Origin: an uncultured Bacteroidaceae bacterium | GTDB lineage: Bacteria > Bacteroidota > Bacteroidia > Bacteroidales > Bacteroidaceae | DNA length: 64,000 nt | Assembly: GCA_934394435.1 (NCBI GenBank) | Contig: CAKRRN010000008.1 | Span: 5,516-69,515, forward strand | Direction of reading: 5' to 3' | In this document: positions 17,354 through 27,000 of the stretch, piece by piece | Position numbering within the stretch: the first letter of the stretch is position 1 | Layout of the letters: the number at the start of each line of letters is the position of its first letter | Translations under genes and position numbers: made by a program | The notes under the pieces: model-generated | Databases searched by the model: none | Told to the model about the DNA's origin: nothing | The model's input: only the letters and a program-made list of their open reading frames with translations

Positions 17354-20077
17354 TTACGGTTTTTCCGTACGCAGCACATACGAGCCTGAGCCAACCTCCA
17401 TGACTGTATATCCAGCCTTCTCCTGCACCTTACGGATGCCCTTGCCCGTTGGCGGAAACACTCGGAAACGGTTTGGAATGCTCACGCGTGCCTCGGTACC
17501 TGCAGGAATCTCAATGCGCCACACAAGGTTGTTTCCCTCGCGCTGCCATTCGCTCTTGATGGGCCCCGAAGCGCTCTGGTAGGCTGCTTTCACATGATGA
17601 AGTTCCTCTGGGAAGCAAGGTTTCATTTCCAGATGACGATACCCCCGTGTGCCCTCCATCTGTCTGATGCCAGCCAGATCTTCGTAGTACCATAGCAGGA
17701 GGTCGCCCAACAGCATTACATGATTGCCGCTGTTCATTGCTGGGTTGGCTGTATCACCGTTCCACAACTCCCAAATGGTGGTGGCTCCGTGGTCAATCAT
17801 GTATCCGTAACTGGGGTAGCTGCGCTGGGTGACTATTTTCATAGCCAGGTCTGTATGGCCACGGCGCGTCAGACCACGCATCAGATGCTGCATGCCCAGC
17901 ACGCCACAACTCACGTGACCTCCAAACTTATCTTCCGTCACGCGCACGATGTTTTCCATCACACGTTCCTCTGCACCTGCTGGCACCAGTCCCAGCTCGA
18001 GCGACAGGAGGTTGGCTGTGACGGTGTTGTTGCTATACTGAGCCGTTTCGGGGTTGAAGAACTTGCGGTTGTAAGCCTCCTTGATGCTCTGTTGCAGCTT
18101 GGCATAGTATCTGACGTCTGCTCCCAGTCCCAGCTCTTCGCCCATCTCCATCATCATCCGTAGGCAGTCGTAGAAAACGGTGGTGCCCAGCACTCTGCCG
18201 TCTGTAATGCGCTCAGGATCTTGGCTGTTGATGAGTTCTTTGCTTTCGGGAGGCATACACCAGTCGCCATAATTGTCGCGCACAACCACACCGTCCTCCA
18301 TCAGTTCATTCTCCACATACTGCATCCAGCGTCTGAGGGCAGGATAGTGCTCTCTGACAGCCTGCAGGTCTCCTTCGTGTCTGAAGAGCATGTAGGTGGC
18401 GTAGACGAATGCGGCTTGCCAGGTAACATTCTGGCTGTAGAGCTTCAGATGTACAGGACAGATGTCGCTCACGTGACCTCCGTCTAATTGGGTATCCTCA
18501 ATGTCGTGCAGCCATTTGTAGTAGAGCGCGCTGTTGTCAAACAGTATGTTTTCGCCAAAACAACCTGTCACGCGGTCGCCTGTCCAACCCAAACGCTCGT
18601 CGCGCTGTGGACAGTCCATAGGCATACCTTGATAATTGCCCCGTATGCCCCACTGGGCATTGTGGAACAGCTGGTTGAGTAGCTCGTTGTCGCACTCAAA
18701 TGTGGCACGCTCCTCCATGAGGTCGTATTGTACTTCGCCCAGGATGTCTCCCTGTGAGGGAGCTTTCGTCACTCCGCTGATTTCCACATAGCGGAAACCC
18801 TGGTACACGAGTGAGGGCTGATAGCAAAACGTGCCATCCACGGCGGGAATGTATGTGTTTGTACTTCGTGCGCTTCGCAGGTTGGCTGTATAGAGGCTGT
18901 CCTTATGCACAGGATCCAGAATCTCTGCATGGCGGATGACCACAGGTTGTCCAGCTCTGCCACGCAACTTGACGCGCAGTTGCCCCACCATATTCTGACC
19001 CATATCCACCAGGTAACGCCCCTCACCTGTTTGCCGTATGCTCTGGGGCTTCACGCTCAATTGGGTACGTCGGCCCGGACAAGGTTGTGGCAGTAGGCTT
19101 CCGCCAGGAGCATTCATACGTGTAGCATGCTCCCATGCTGAGTCGTCGAATCCAGGCTTTGTCCAGCCCTTCTCCTCCAGCCGTGCGTCGTAAAGTTCAC
19201 CCGTATAGAGATTGTTTGAACGGATGGGTCCTCTCGTGCTGGCACGCCATTTCTCTGACGTGCCTACAACAAGCGTGTCGTGTGGTGTCTCTACCACCAA
19301 TTGCGCCATGAGACGGGGCAAGCCAAATGAGGTGTGCTCACGCCTAAGTCCCAGAGCGTAGCCGTTGCCCAATACCGTTGCGATGGCATTCTCGCCCTTG
19401 TGCAGGAGAGAGGTGACGTCGTAAGTGTTGTAATAGACTGTCTTGTCGTAACCGCTCAGAACCGTTCCGAACACGTCTTGACTGACAGGTTGCCCATTGA
19501 TGAATGTGCTGCTCACACCCATGCCGCTGATGTAAAGTCGCGCTCGCACTACCTTGTCTGCCACATGGAACTCGTGTCTCAGGTAGCGTGCCGCAAGGTC
19601 CTTGCAGCCTCCTTCTTCCACCACCACCTTGTCATCATCTTTCACTCCAATCCAGCTGGCACTCCAGTTGTTGTATTTCAGTCCAGTCGTGAACTTTTCT
19701 ACCGCGCTCTTCACACACTCGCCTGTGTTGAGCCACACGGTCACCTGCCAGTAGACGTCCTTCTGGCTGGGAAGTTTGCGCCCTTGATAAGGCACCTGAA
19801 GCGTTTCTGTACTCTCTACCCGTTCGGAGTCCCAAAGCAACTGGTCGCCCTGACGTTTAAGCTCGGCAACGCTGGGAGCTACCACGATACGATAAGCTAC
19901 CTGCCAAACATCCTGTTTTCCACTCTCCACTTGCCATGAGAACTGAGCTGTGCGCATCACTCCTGCAGCCTCCGACATACGGTTTACCCGCAGTCCCTTC
20001 ACTCTGCTTGCAGCCAATCCCACTCCAATACTCAAAGCACAGAGCACTAACATCATCCATATTCTCTTCATCATCAT
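17354..20077 (-). CDS. secreted alpha-L-rhamnosidase, glycoside hydrolase family 78
   Basis: A 907-aa exported enzyme with a hydrophobic signal peptide (MMMKRIWMMLVLCALSIGVG). N-terminal beta-sandwich domains are followed by the (alpha/alpha)6 barrel with the GH78 hallmark DCPQRDERLGWTGD and a later THTIWELWNGD-type segment (TTIWELWNGDTANPAMNS). It would remove terminal rhamnose from plant glycans or glycosides. The 4-alpha-glucanotransferase gene lies 52 bases upstream on the same strand, but no SusCD pair accompanies it, so this is not a complete PUL. The start is the first of three Met codons. Confidence 0.9.
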   Translation of the reverse strand: MMMKRIWMMLVLCALSIGVGLAASRVKGLRVNRMSEAAGVMRTAQFSWQVESGKQDVWQVAYRIVVAPSVAELKRQGDQLLWDSERVESTETLQVPYQGRKLPSQKDVYWQVTVWLNTGECVKSAVEKFTTGLKYNNWSASWIGVKDDDKVVVEEGGCKDLAARYLRHEFHVADKVVRARLYISGMGVSSTFINGQPVSQDVFGTVLSGYDKTVYYNTYDVTSLLHKGENAIATVLGNGYALGLRREHTSFGLPRLMAQLVVETPHDTLVVGTSEKWRASTRGPIRSNNLYTGELYDARLEEKGWTKPGFDDSAWEHATRMNAPGGSLLPQPCPGRRTQLSVKPQSIRQTGEGRYLVDMGQNMVGQLRVKLRGRAGQPVVIRHAEILDPVHKDSLYTANLRSARSTNTYIPAVDGTFCYQPSLVYQGFRYVEISGVTKAPSQGDILGEVQYDLMEERATFECDNELLNQLFHNAQWGIRGNYQGMPMDCPQRDERLGWTGDRVTGCFGENILFDNSALYYKWLHDIEDTQLDGGHVSDICPVHLKLYSQNVTWQAAFVYATYMLFRHEGDLQAVREHYPALRRWMQYVENELMEDGVVVRDNYGDWCMPPESKELINSQDPERITDGRVLGTTVFYDCLRMMMEMGEELGLGADVRYYAKLQQSIKEAYNRKFFNPETAQYSNNTVTANLLSLELGLVPAGAEERVMENIVRVTEDKFGGHVSCGVLGMQHLMRGLTRRGHTDLAMKIVTQRSYPSYGYMIDHGATTIWELWNGDTANPAMNSGNHVMLLGDLLLWYYEDLAGIRQMEGTRGYRHLEMKPCFPEELHHVKAAYQSASGPIKSEWQREGNNLVWRIEIPAGTEARVSIPNRFRVFPPTGKGIRKVQEKAGYTVMEVGSGSYVLRTEKP

Positions 20078-20129
20078 CTTTTTCTTTATCTTTAGTTCTA
20101 CTTAGTTTTTTTCCCCCTCCCTCAAGAAG

Positions 20130-22823
20130 TCAGATTCTTCCTGCCTGGGCTATCATGTTGCGCACATTCTTCACAAATTCGCGGTCTGCCGCCAGTCGCT
20201 CCAGAGTGAGGTGCATGCGGTAACGCCAATAGTGGTGAGGATTGGCTGGAATGTTGATACGCTCTGACTCCACATCGGGCGAAGCCAGCCTGTCACTGGT
20301 AGAGAGCCAGTCCTGCAGGCTCAGCAGACAGAGCATGGAGGGCGAATCCAGATGACGCTTTACAATCTCGCCACACAGCCAACTGGGCATCACCCTTGGT
20401 GCGTCGCCCTCATGATGGAGCACATGGCGCCAATAAAGGCTGGCTCGCTCGGGTTCCTCTTGCCACCAGCCACGCAGCGTAGGCATATCGTGAGTAAAAA
20501 TCGTACATACGCTGCGGTAAGGATTATCTGCCAGGTTGGCAAAGAGCAGACCATAGGTCTTCGGCATGGTCTGTATCTCAAGAGTGAGAATGCGCAAACG
20601 CTCCAACACGGGTTGCACACAACTGGGCACCATACCCAGATCTTCGGCGCACACCAACATGTGTGTGGACTCCATCAAGACGGGTAGCACACGCATGGCG
20701 TGCTCCTCCCAGAGCTGCTCGTTTCGCTCATAGAAATAATGGTGATGGATACGGCGGAAGGCCTCCTGCTCTGAGGGTGTGAGAGCATGAAAGACAAACT
20801 CGCCATCAGCCCCTATGCGAGGATGAAACAGATGGTGGTGTTGCTCATCAGTAACGAAAAGCACCTGGGCGGTAAGGCGGAACAGTCCCTGGCGCAGACG
20901 TGTGGTACGCTCGGTGCCATCCTCGGGGAACCGCTCCAGTATCTGTCTCTGTGTGTGCAGACCTGTCTGCAGCCGATAGCGTCCGTTGGCAGACGGCTGT
21001 CTCTCCAGACAATGCTCTCTCACCCATCCTGCCAGATCCGCAAAGATGGCGTTGAGCACCGAATCCGTAATATAAGGCTCTGTCATCCACTCGCGCTTGA
21101 AGGGAAGCCCCATGCCCTCAATCTCCTCCTCGCTCATGCCAAGCGCAGGAGAGAAGTGGCCCAGCAGACCATCTACGCAGCAGAGTGGAATCTGCCAGAT
21201 GCGGAAGAAGCCCAGCACATGGTCAATACGAAATGCATCGAAATAGTGCGACATCTTCTCCAAGCGCGCACGCCACCATTCGTAGCCATCCTGTGCCATT
21301 GCCTCCCAGTTGTAGGTGGGGAATCCCCAGTTTTGTCCTGTTGCGCTAAAGGCATCGGGCGGAGCACCAGCCTGACAATCCATGTGGAAGAGTCCTGGAG
21401 AGGTCCAAGCCTCTACGCTTGACGGACTTATACCGATGGGGATGTCGCCCTTGAGCCACACGCCCATCTCGTGAGCATGTGCGGCAGCCTCTCTCAACTG
21501 CCTGTCAAGCAGAAACTGCACAAAGGCGTAATATCCTGTCTCCTGCGCCCTACCATCCACCAGGCTGCGTATCTTGCCAGCCTCGTAGACCGAATGCTCT
21601 GGCCATTGGGTAAAATCGCACGTGCCGTACTCATCGCGTAGCAGACAAAATGCCGTGTAAGGCAGCAGCCAGTCTTCGTTCTCGGAAAGAAACTTCTTGT
21701 ATTCGTCAGTATCCATCGCCTCTGCCCCCTCTTGAGCGTAGAGCGCGTGTAGATAGTCGTGCGTCAGATGATTCACCGCCTCGTAGTCTACTTGTGGCAG
21801 GGCATTCAGTTCAGCAGCTCTGGCTTCGAAGTGACTCATCTCTGCAAAGGACTTCAAGCGAGGTAGCTGTCTGAGGTCAACATACATGGGATGCAGAGCA
21901 TAGATGCTGATGGCACTATAGGGATAACAGTCGCGCCATGTATGGGTCTGCGTGGTGTCATAGACGGGCAGCAGCTGTATGGCGTGCATACCTGTTTGTG
22001 CAGCAAAATCAGCCAAACTTGCCAAGTCTCCGAAGTCACCTGCCCCCTGGCTCCCCTCGCTGCGAAGTGAGAAGACGGGAATCACCACTCCTGCCACACG
22101 CCACCGTCCTTCGGGCAGATGCAGATTATGGTCGCAGACCGCCAACACCGTAGAAGCAGCCACCGTCGAAAGCGAAGGGCTCTGACGGTTGTTTCCCTGC
22201 TCCCATTCCAGCACGCTGCCCGTCTGCTCATCGAGCACCACATACTTATATTCGAAGGGCATACGCAGCCCCTCTGCGTTTATAGAAAGAACCCATTCGC
22301 TGGAAGCCTCCTTCTGCATACGCATGGCCTGGCTGATGTTCCATCCACCCAATTGCGGTTGGTTGCCAACCAAAGCCAGCACCTGCCCTGCACCTAACTG
22401 GGGAGCCAGCACACGAAACACTATCGTACGTGCGTAATAGACGAGACACGATGCTCCACACGGGCGATGTGCTGGTGCGCCACTATGCTCGTAAGCCGAG
22501 GTAAACAGATGGTTGCTCTCTGGAATGTCGCGCCAGTAATCGGGAAAGACAAACGAAAGGTCATCCCGAGCAGGAAACCTTCTGGGCACGGCACACCACT
22601 CGCGTCTCACCACTCTGCCATCCTTCATCACCACGTATGAGTAAACAAACGCGCGTACATCGCGTCCGTGCAAGGTAAAACTCCCTGTCCACGAATGTCC
22701 GTCTTCCGTTGCAAGCGGAAACAATACGTGACCGCGTCCGCCACCCACTCGCTCTGTCTCAATCTCAACAGACAGGCTTTCGCCCCAATGCGTACGGTAA
22801 TCTATGCTGAAAGTCAGTTTCAT
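20130..22823 (-). CDS. malQ: 4-alpha-glucanotransferase (GH77) with N-terminal starch-binding modules
   Basis: An 897-aa MalQ/DPE2-type enzyme. Two CBM20-like modules occupy about the first 240 residues, followed by the GH77 barrel. Visible catalytic regions: FRIDHVLGFFRIW (nucleophile Asp), CAEDLGMVP (acid/base Glu) and FTHDMPTLRGWW (third Asp). It transfers maltooligosaccharide segments in glycogen/starch metabolism. There is no signal peptide, so it is cytoplasmic. The frame is open to 22895, but the ATG at 22823 begins the conserved KLTFSIDYRTHWGES start, and the upstream residues look like translated UTR. Confidence 0.93.
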   Translation of the reverse strand: MKLTFSIDYRTHWGESLSVEIETERVGGGRGHVLFPLATEDGHSWTGSFTLHGRDVRAFVYSYVVMKDGRVVRREWCAVPRRFPARDDLSFVFPDYWRDIPESNHLFTSAYEHSGAPAHRPCGASCLVYYARTIVFRVLAPQLGAGQVLALVGNQPQLGGWNISQAMRMQKEASSEWVLSINAEGLRMPFEYKYVVLDEQTGSVLEWEQGNNRQSPSLSTVAASTVLAVCDHNLHLPEGRWRVAGVVIPVFSLRSEGSQGAGDFGDLASLADFAAQTGMHAIQLLPVYDTTQTHTWRDCYPYSAISIYALHPMYVDLRQLPRLKSFAEMSHFEARAAELNALPQVDYEAVNHLTHDYLHALYAQEGAEAMDTDEYKKFLSENEDWLLPYTAFCLLRDEYGTCDFTQWPEHSVYEAGKIRSLVDGRAQETGYYAFVQFLLDRQLREAAAHAHEMGVWLKGDIPIGISPSSVEAWTSPGLFHMDCQAGAPPDAFSATGQNWGFPTYNWEAMAQDGYEWWRARLEKMSHYFDAFRIDHVLGFFRIWQIPLCCVDGLLGHFSPALGMSEEEIEGMGLPFKREWMTEPYITDSVLNAIFADLAGWVREHCLERQPSANGRYRLQTGLHTQRQILERFPEDGTERTTRLRQGLFRLTAQVLFVTDEQHHHLFHPRIGADGEFVFHALTPSEQEAFRRIHHHYFYERNEQLWEEHAMRVLPVLMESTHMLVCAEDLGMVPSCVQPVLERLRILTLEIQTMPKTYGLLFANLADNPYRSVCTIFTHDMPTLRGWWQEEPERASLYWRHVLHHEGDAPRVMPSWLCGEIVKRHLDSPSMLCLLSLQDWLSTSDRLASPDVESERINIPANPHHYWRYRMHLTLERLAADREFVKNVRNMIAQAGRI

Positions 22824-22924
22824 CCTTATATAATATATATAAATTACATGATAGATTGTACATGCAAATTTAGTGGAAAAGAGAGAGAGAGACAACTTTT
22901 TCTATAGAAACATCAATCAAATTC

Positions 22925-22955
22925 TTGGAGGTAATGTAGAAAAGATGTACCTTTG
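22925..22955 (+). promoter_or_regulatory. Bacteroidetes-type promoter for the candidate ncRNA
   Basis: TTG at 22925-22927, 20 bases, then TACCTTTG at 22948-22955: a full match to the Bacteroidetes housekeeping sigma consensus. The + strand downstream carries a structured RNA and terminator, not a gene. Confidence 0.6.
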
Positions 22956-22961
22956 TCATAG

Positions 22962-23217
22962 AAACAAGCAAGCGAGCTACAGACCTACCGCACTGGTTCG
23001 ACTGGGATACTCATCAATAATTTACATGAAACCGAGAAAAGTTTCATTTGCCAATGGCGGGCCACGCTCCGAAAGGAGTTCCGATGAGGACGGTGGATTA
23101 CAAAGGCGATGAACACTCAAAACCTATTCATTCGGAGTTTCATCACATCACCAGTGCGGTTCCCATAGGAGCGGACAGGAGTGCAACAAGACGCGCTTCT
23201 GCCCGCTCTCCTTTTTT
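22962..23217 (+). ncRNA. candidate structured non-coding RNA, about 256 nt, unassigned
   Basis: A promoter-to-terminator unit without a coding frame. An 11-bp perfect long-range helix (ACCGCACTGGT 22987-22997 with ACCAGTGCGGT 23150-23160) encloses three internal hairpins. These are ATGAAAC/GTTTCAT (23026-23032/23041-23047), a CCAC/GTGG arm with a CTCC-GAAA-GGAG stem-loop (23062-23096), and GATGAACACTC/GAGTTTCATC with one bulge (23108-23118/23135-23144). An intrinsic terminator follows. I cannot match it to RNase P RNA, tmRNA, SRP RNA or a riboswitch. A 6S-like RNA is conceivable given the end-pairing. Both flanking genes are on the other strand, so it is not a leader. Confidence 0.6.
23169..23217 (+). 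terminator. intrinsic terminator of the candidate ncRNA
   Basis: GAGCGGACAG (23169-23178) pairs with CTGCCCGCTC (23199-23208) with one mismatch, followed by TCCTTTTTTA. Confidence 0.75.
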
Positions 23218-23524
23218 ATAGAAGCAAAAAGAAAACGGCTCTGTTTATTTTGGTTCGACCGATAAACCAATGGGAGCTTCGGAAGTAAAATCACAGGCAT
23301 AACCTGTACTTATAAGCCAACCTGCTTGTCTGTACAAAGGATATAATAATAAGGTCCATACGAAACGGCTCAATTTATTTTCTTAGTTGGAGAAAAATAT
23401 TTTCCCAGTTAGGAAAAAAGAAAAGCCCTATTGTGGCCCACTATTATCGTTTCATAAAATGGATAGTGCGTCTACCTTTTTACTCTGTTTATACTGTGAG
23501 AAAACGTATCTACGGAAATCAATA
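23218..23524. other. intergenic DNA without a recognisable feature
   Basis: AT-rich and non-coding on both strands. Only a small hairpin (TTGGTT/AACCAA near 23252-23272) is visible. Confidence 0.4.
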
Positions 23525-23725
23525 AACCCAAATCGGTCACTAGACCGAAACAAAGAACCCATTCCTGCTGATGGATAGTTCTTGCCAATCCCTATCAGCC
23601 TTTCTTCCGGCAGATTGTTTCCAGACTTGTCTTGACATAGCCCACTATGCCTTCGACACGTCTGAAAACAATCTGCTCGAAAAAAAAAACTAATATGAAT
23701 CAGTATCTAATGACCGATTTGGGAT
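23525..23725. mobile_element. MITE-like element, 201 bp, with hairpin interior
   Basis: The left end AACCCAAATCGGTCACTAGA (23525-23544) and right end TCTAATGACCGATTTGGGAT (23706-23725) are inverted copies with two differences. The interior holds a long hairpin: CAGATTGTTTCCAGAC and GTCTGAAAACAATCTG match in 15 of 16 positions, with a smaller CATAG/CTATG pair inside. About 170 bp of this copy recur inverted at 49308-49478 with high identity. Confidence 0.8.
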
Positions 23726-23739
23726 AAAAAGTCACTCTA

Positions 23740-23815
23740 AAAAGTAAGCCGTCTTCATTGGCCAATGAAGACGGCTTCAATAGCCTTTGAAGACGACTTA
23801 CTTGGGCTTTGAAGA
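23740..23815. repeat. palindromic repeat cluster beside the MITE
   Basis: A perfect 32-bp palindrome (23746-23777, AAGCCGTCTTCATTGG plus its exact reverse complement) is followed by a second near-inverted copy of its arm (TGAAGACGACTTACTT) and a third short copy (TTTGAAGAC). The arms share GAAGAC/GTCTTC. No gene is nearby on the + strand. It could act as a bidirectional transcription end or a repeat scar. Confidence 0.6.
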
Positions 23816-24060
23816 CTATATTACTTGCAATACCCCCTTAGCATCCATCCTTACCCTTGTGAAAACGGTTTCCTCTCTATTAGCCTGTCCTCGTCAAATT
23901 TCAGCTGAAGCTAATTCTATATTCCACCTCTTGGTTTATCTGGTAAGCCTATATTGTCTCTGAGCTTTACGACTACACCTTGGAGGCTCTGATTCTACGG
24001 TGATGGTTCGTCCCTCTCCCCTCATCCACAAGAGAAAGGACCGAGGAAGCGTTGACTTCC
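23816..24060. other. intergenic DNA downstream of mfd, no feature seen
   Basis: No open frame or hairpin-plus-T-run that I can support as the mfd terminator. Confidence 0.35.
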
Positions 24061-27000
24061 TTAGTTTGCAGACGAAGAGGAACTGGCGGAAGCGTCTGGG
24101 CTGGTGCAGAGACTTATCTGGTGGAGAATGTCGAGCGCGGCTTTTACGGAAGGTACGTTGGTGAGGAGCAAACTGCGGTGCCCATTCTCCTCCTGAAGTC
24201 TGCAGAGATGGATGTTGGTGGTGGCAAAGGCAATAATCTGTCCGAAAGCCTGACTCTGGAAGAAGGTAGTGTGCTCGTTTGAGACAAAAAAGAGTCGCAT
24301 GCGTGCCTTTTTGAGCACAATGCGTTCCGCTCCGAAATGACACGCCAGACTGCGCAGACTGACCACACGTATGAGTTCGTCAGCCTCTGCTGGGATGGGG
24401 CCAAAGCGGTCTTGCAGTCTGCGTCGGAAGTCGTTGACCTGAGCGTCTGTCTGGAGCGAGTCAAGTTCCCGATACAGGAGCATACGCTCAGCGGATGTGG
24501 GCACGTATGCTTCGCTGAAACTCATGGGCAGATCGCTTTCGACAATACACTCGTCGGGCTGCAATACGCAGTCTTCTGCAGACGTCTCCTGTTGCTGCTC
24601 CGTCTGAGTCTGAAACTCCTCTCTCTTGAGCTCACTTACAGCCTGCGAGAGTATCTTCTGATAAGCTTCGTATCCCAGGTCGGCAATGAATCCGCTCTGC
24701 TCGGCTCCGAGCAGATTTCCTGCCCCACGTATGTCGAGGTCCTGCATGGCTATCTGTATGCCGCTACCAAGCGCTGAGAAGTTCTCGATGGCCTGCAGTC
24801 TTCGGCGTGCATCCTGTGGAAGAAGTGCCAGAGGGGGAGCCATCAGATAACAGAAAGCTTTTCGTGCGGCACGCCCCACGCGTCCTCTCATCTGATGCAG
24901 GTCGCTCAGTCCGAAGCATTGCGCCCCGTTGATGATGATAGTGTTGGCATTGGGGATGTCGAGTCCGCTCTCGACGATAGTGGTGGAGAGAAGCACGTCG
25001 TAGTCGTAGTTGGCAAAGGAGAGCATTACCTGTTCGAGCTCTTCGCTGGGCATTCGTCCGTGTCCTACCGCCACACGCGCGTCGGGCACACAACGTAGAA
25101 TAAGCGCCTGCAGGTCGGGAATCTGGCTGATACGTGGTGTGACGAAGAGTACCTGCCCTCCCCTGCTCATCTCAAATTCAATAGCCTGCGTGATAATCTG
25201 TGCACTAAAGGTGCAGAGCATCGTCTGTATGGGTCGTCTGTTGGGTGGAGGGGTCTGAATGACGCTGAGGTCTCTGGCTCCCATGAGACTGAACTGGAGT
25301 GTGCGTGGGATGGGTGTGGCGGTGAGCGTGAGCGTGTCGACGTTTGTCTTCATCTGCCGTAGCTTCTCTTTGGTAGAGACACCGAATTTCTGCTCCTCGT
25401 CAACGATAAGTAGTCCGAGGTCCTTGAAGCGAACGGTCTTTCCGAGGAGTTTCTGTGTGCCGATGAGAATGTCGATACGTCCCTGTCGCAGGTCTTCGAG
25501 AATCGTTTTCGTTTGTGCTGCCGAGCGTGCACGACTGAGGTATTCCACCCGTACAGGCATGTCCTTGAGACGGGTAGAGAAGGTATGGAAATGCTGATAC
25601 GCTAATATGGTGGTGGGCACAAGGAGCGCCACCTGCTTGCCGTCGGCACACGCCTTGAAGGCTGCCCTTACGGCAATCTCCGTTTTTCCGAACCCTACGT
25701 CTCCACATATGAGACGGTCCATGGGCTGTGCTTTCTGCATGTCTGCCTTCACCTCTCTGGTGGCTTTCTGTTGGTCGGGTGTATCCTCGTAAAGGAAACT
25801 GGCTTCGAGCTCGTGCTGAAGGTACCCATCGGGGCTGAAGGCAAATCCCTTCTCATGCTGCCGTTGGCTGTAGAGCCGTATGAGGTCGCGTGCAATGTCC
25901 TTGATGTGCGACTTGGTGCGTTGCTTCATACGCTCCCAGGCTCCTGTGCCAAGCGCGCTTAGGCGTGGTGGCTCGCCCTCTTTTGCTCTGTATTTCGACA
26001 CCTTGTGGAGCGCGTGTATGGATACGAACACCACATCATCGTTCTTATAGATAATCTTGATGACCTCCTGCCAAGTATCACCATTCGGAATGCGCACGAG
26101 TCCGCCAAACCGTCCTATCCCGTGGTCAATGTGTACTACGTAGTCTCCTATCTGAAACTGCTGCAACTCCTTGAGCGTGAGTGCCAACTTGCCGTTTCGT
26201 GTGCGGTCGCTGCGCAGGGTGTAGCGATGGAAACGGTCGAAGATCTGATGGTCTGTGAAGCAGCATATCCGCAGGTCTGAATCGATAAATCCCGCGTGGA
26301 GTGTGTGATCAATAGGTGTGAATCGGAGGTCGCTCTGGCGGTCGCTGAAGATGGCTTCGAGCCGCTTTGTCTGACTTTCTGCATCGGAAAGCACGTAGAG
26401 AGTGTAGCCCTGTCCGATATAGTCTTGGAAACAACGGAAAATGAGGTCGAAATTCTTGTGGAAGACAGGTTGAGCAAGGGTGTGCGCCTCGAGCGTGAGA
26501 GTATCCTCTGTGGCGGATTCTGCTGAGGAAACGGTGTGAGGGCCGAGTGTGACACTTCTGAAGGCTTGCAACTGCTGACGGAATTCGTTGGGACTGACAA
26601 GGAGCGTACGTTTCTCAAGGGGAAGTCCAGCAAGCATTCCTGCTGTGTCTGGGGTAGGAAGGTCCGTACGGGAGCCTGCTGCGGCTTTACCAGGAAGTGC
26701 GTCAAGAGTGTCGGCAGGATACTCTTCAGTCTGCTGCGAGACGATTGCCTGTGAGGTGAATCCCTCGTCCCAGATCTGTCCGACAAGGTCTGCCACGTAA
26801 GCCGTATCGCACCCAACGAGCAACGTGTCTGAGGGGAGGAAAGAGAGAAAAGACTGCAAGGCGTAATCGCCCTCTCCTGCGGCAGAAGAAGGTATGATGC
26901 TGGCCTGTGTGAGACGCGAGACACTCAGCTGGTCTTGTACGTCGAAGAGGCGTATGCTGTCCACTTCGTCACCAAAGAAGTCGACGCGATAGGGATATTC

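Noticed and set aside
22980..23020. tRNA/tmRNA T-loop because of GGTTCGACTGGG
   Set aside because: The paired arms of a tRNA are missing; the GGT belongs to the 11-bp long-range helix.
23060..23100. Hammerhead-like core (CCGATGAG with GAAA)
   Set aside because: The invariant CUGANGA is not met and the stems are in the wrong order.
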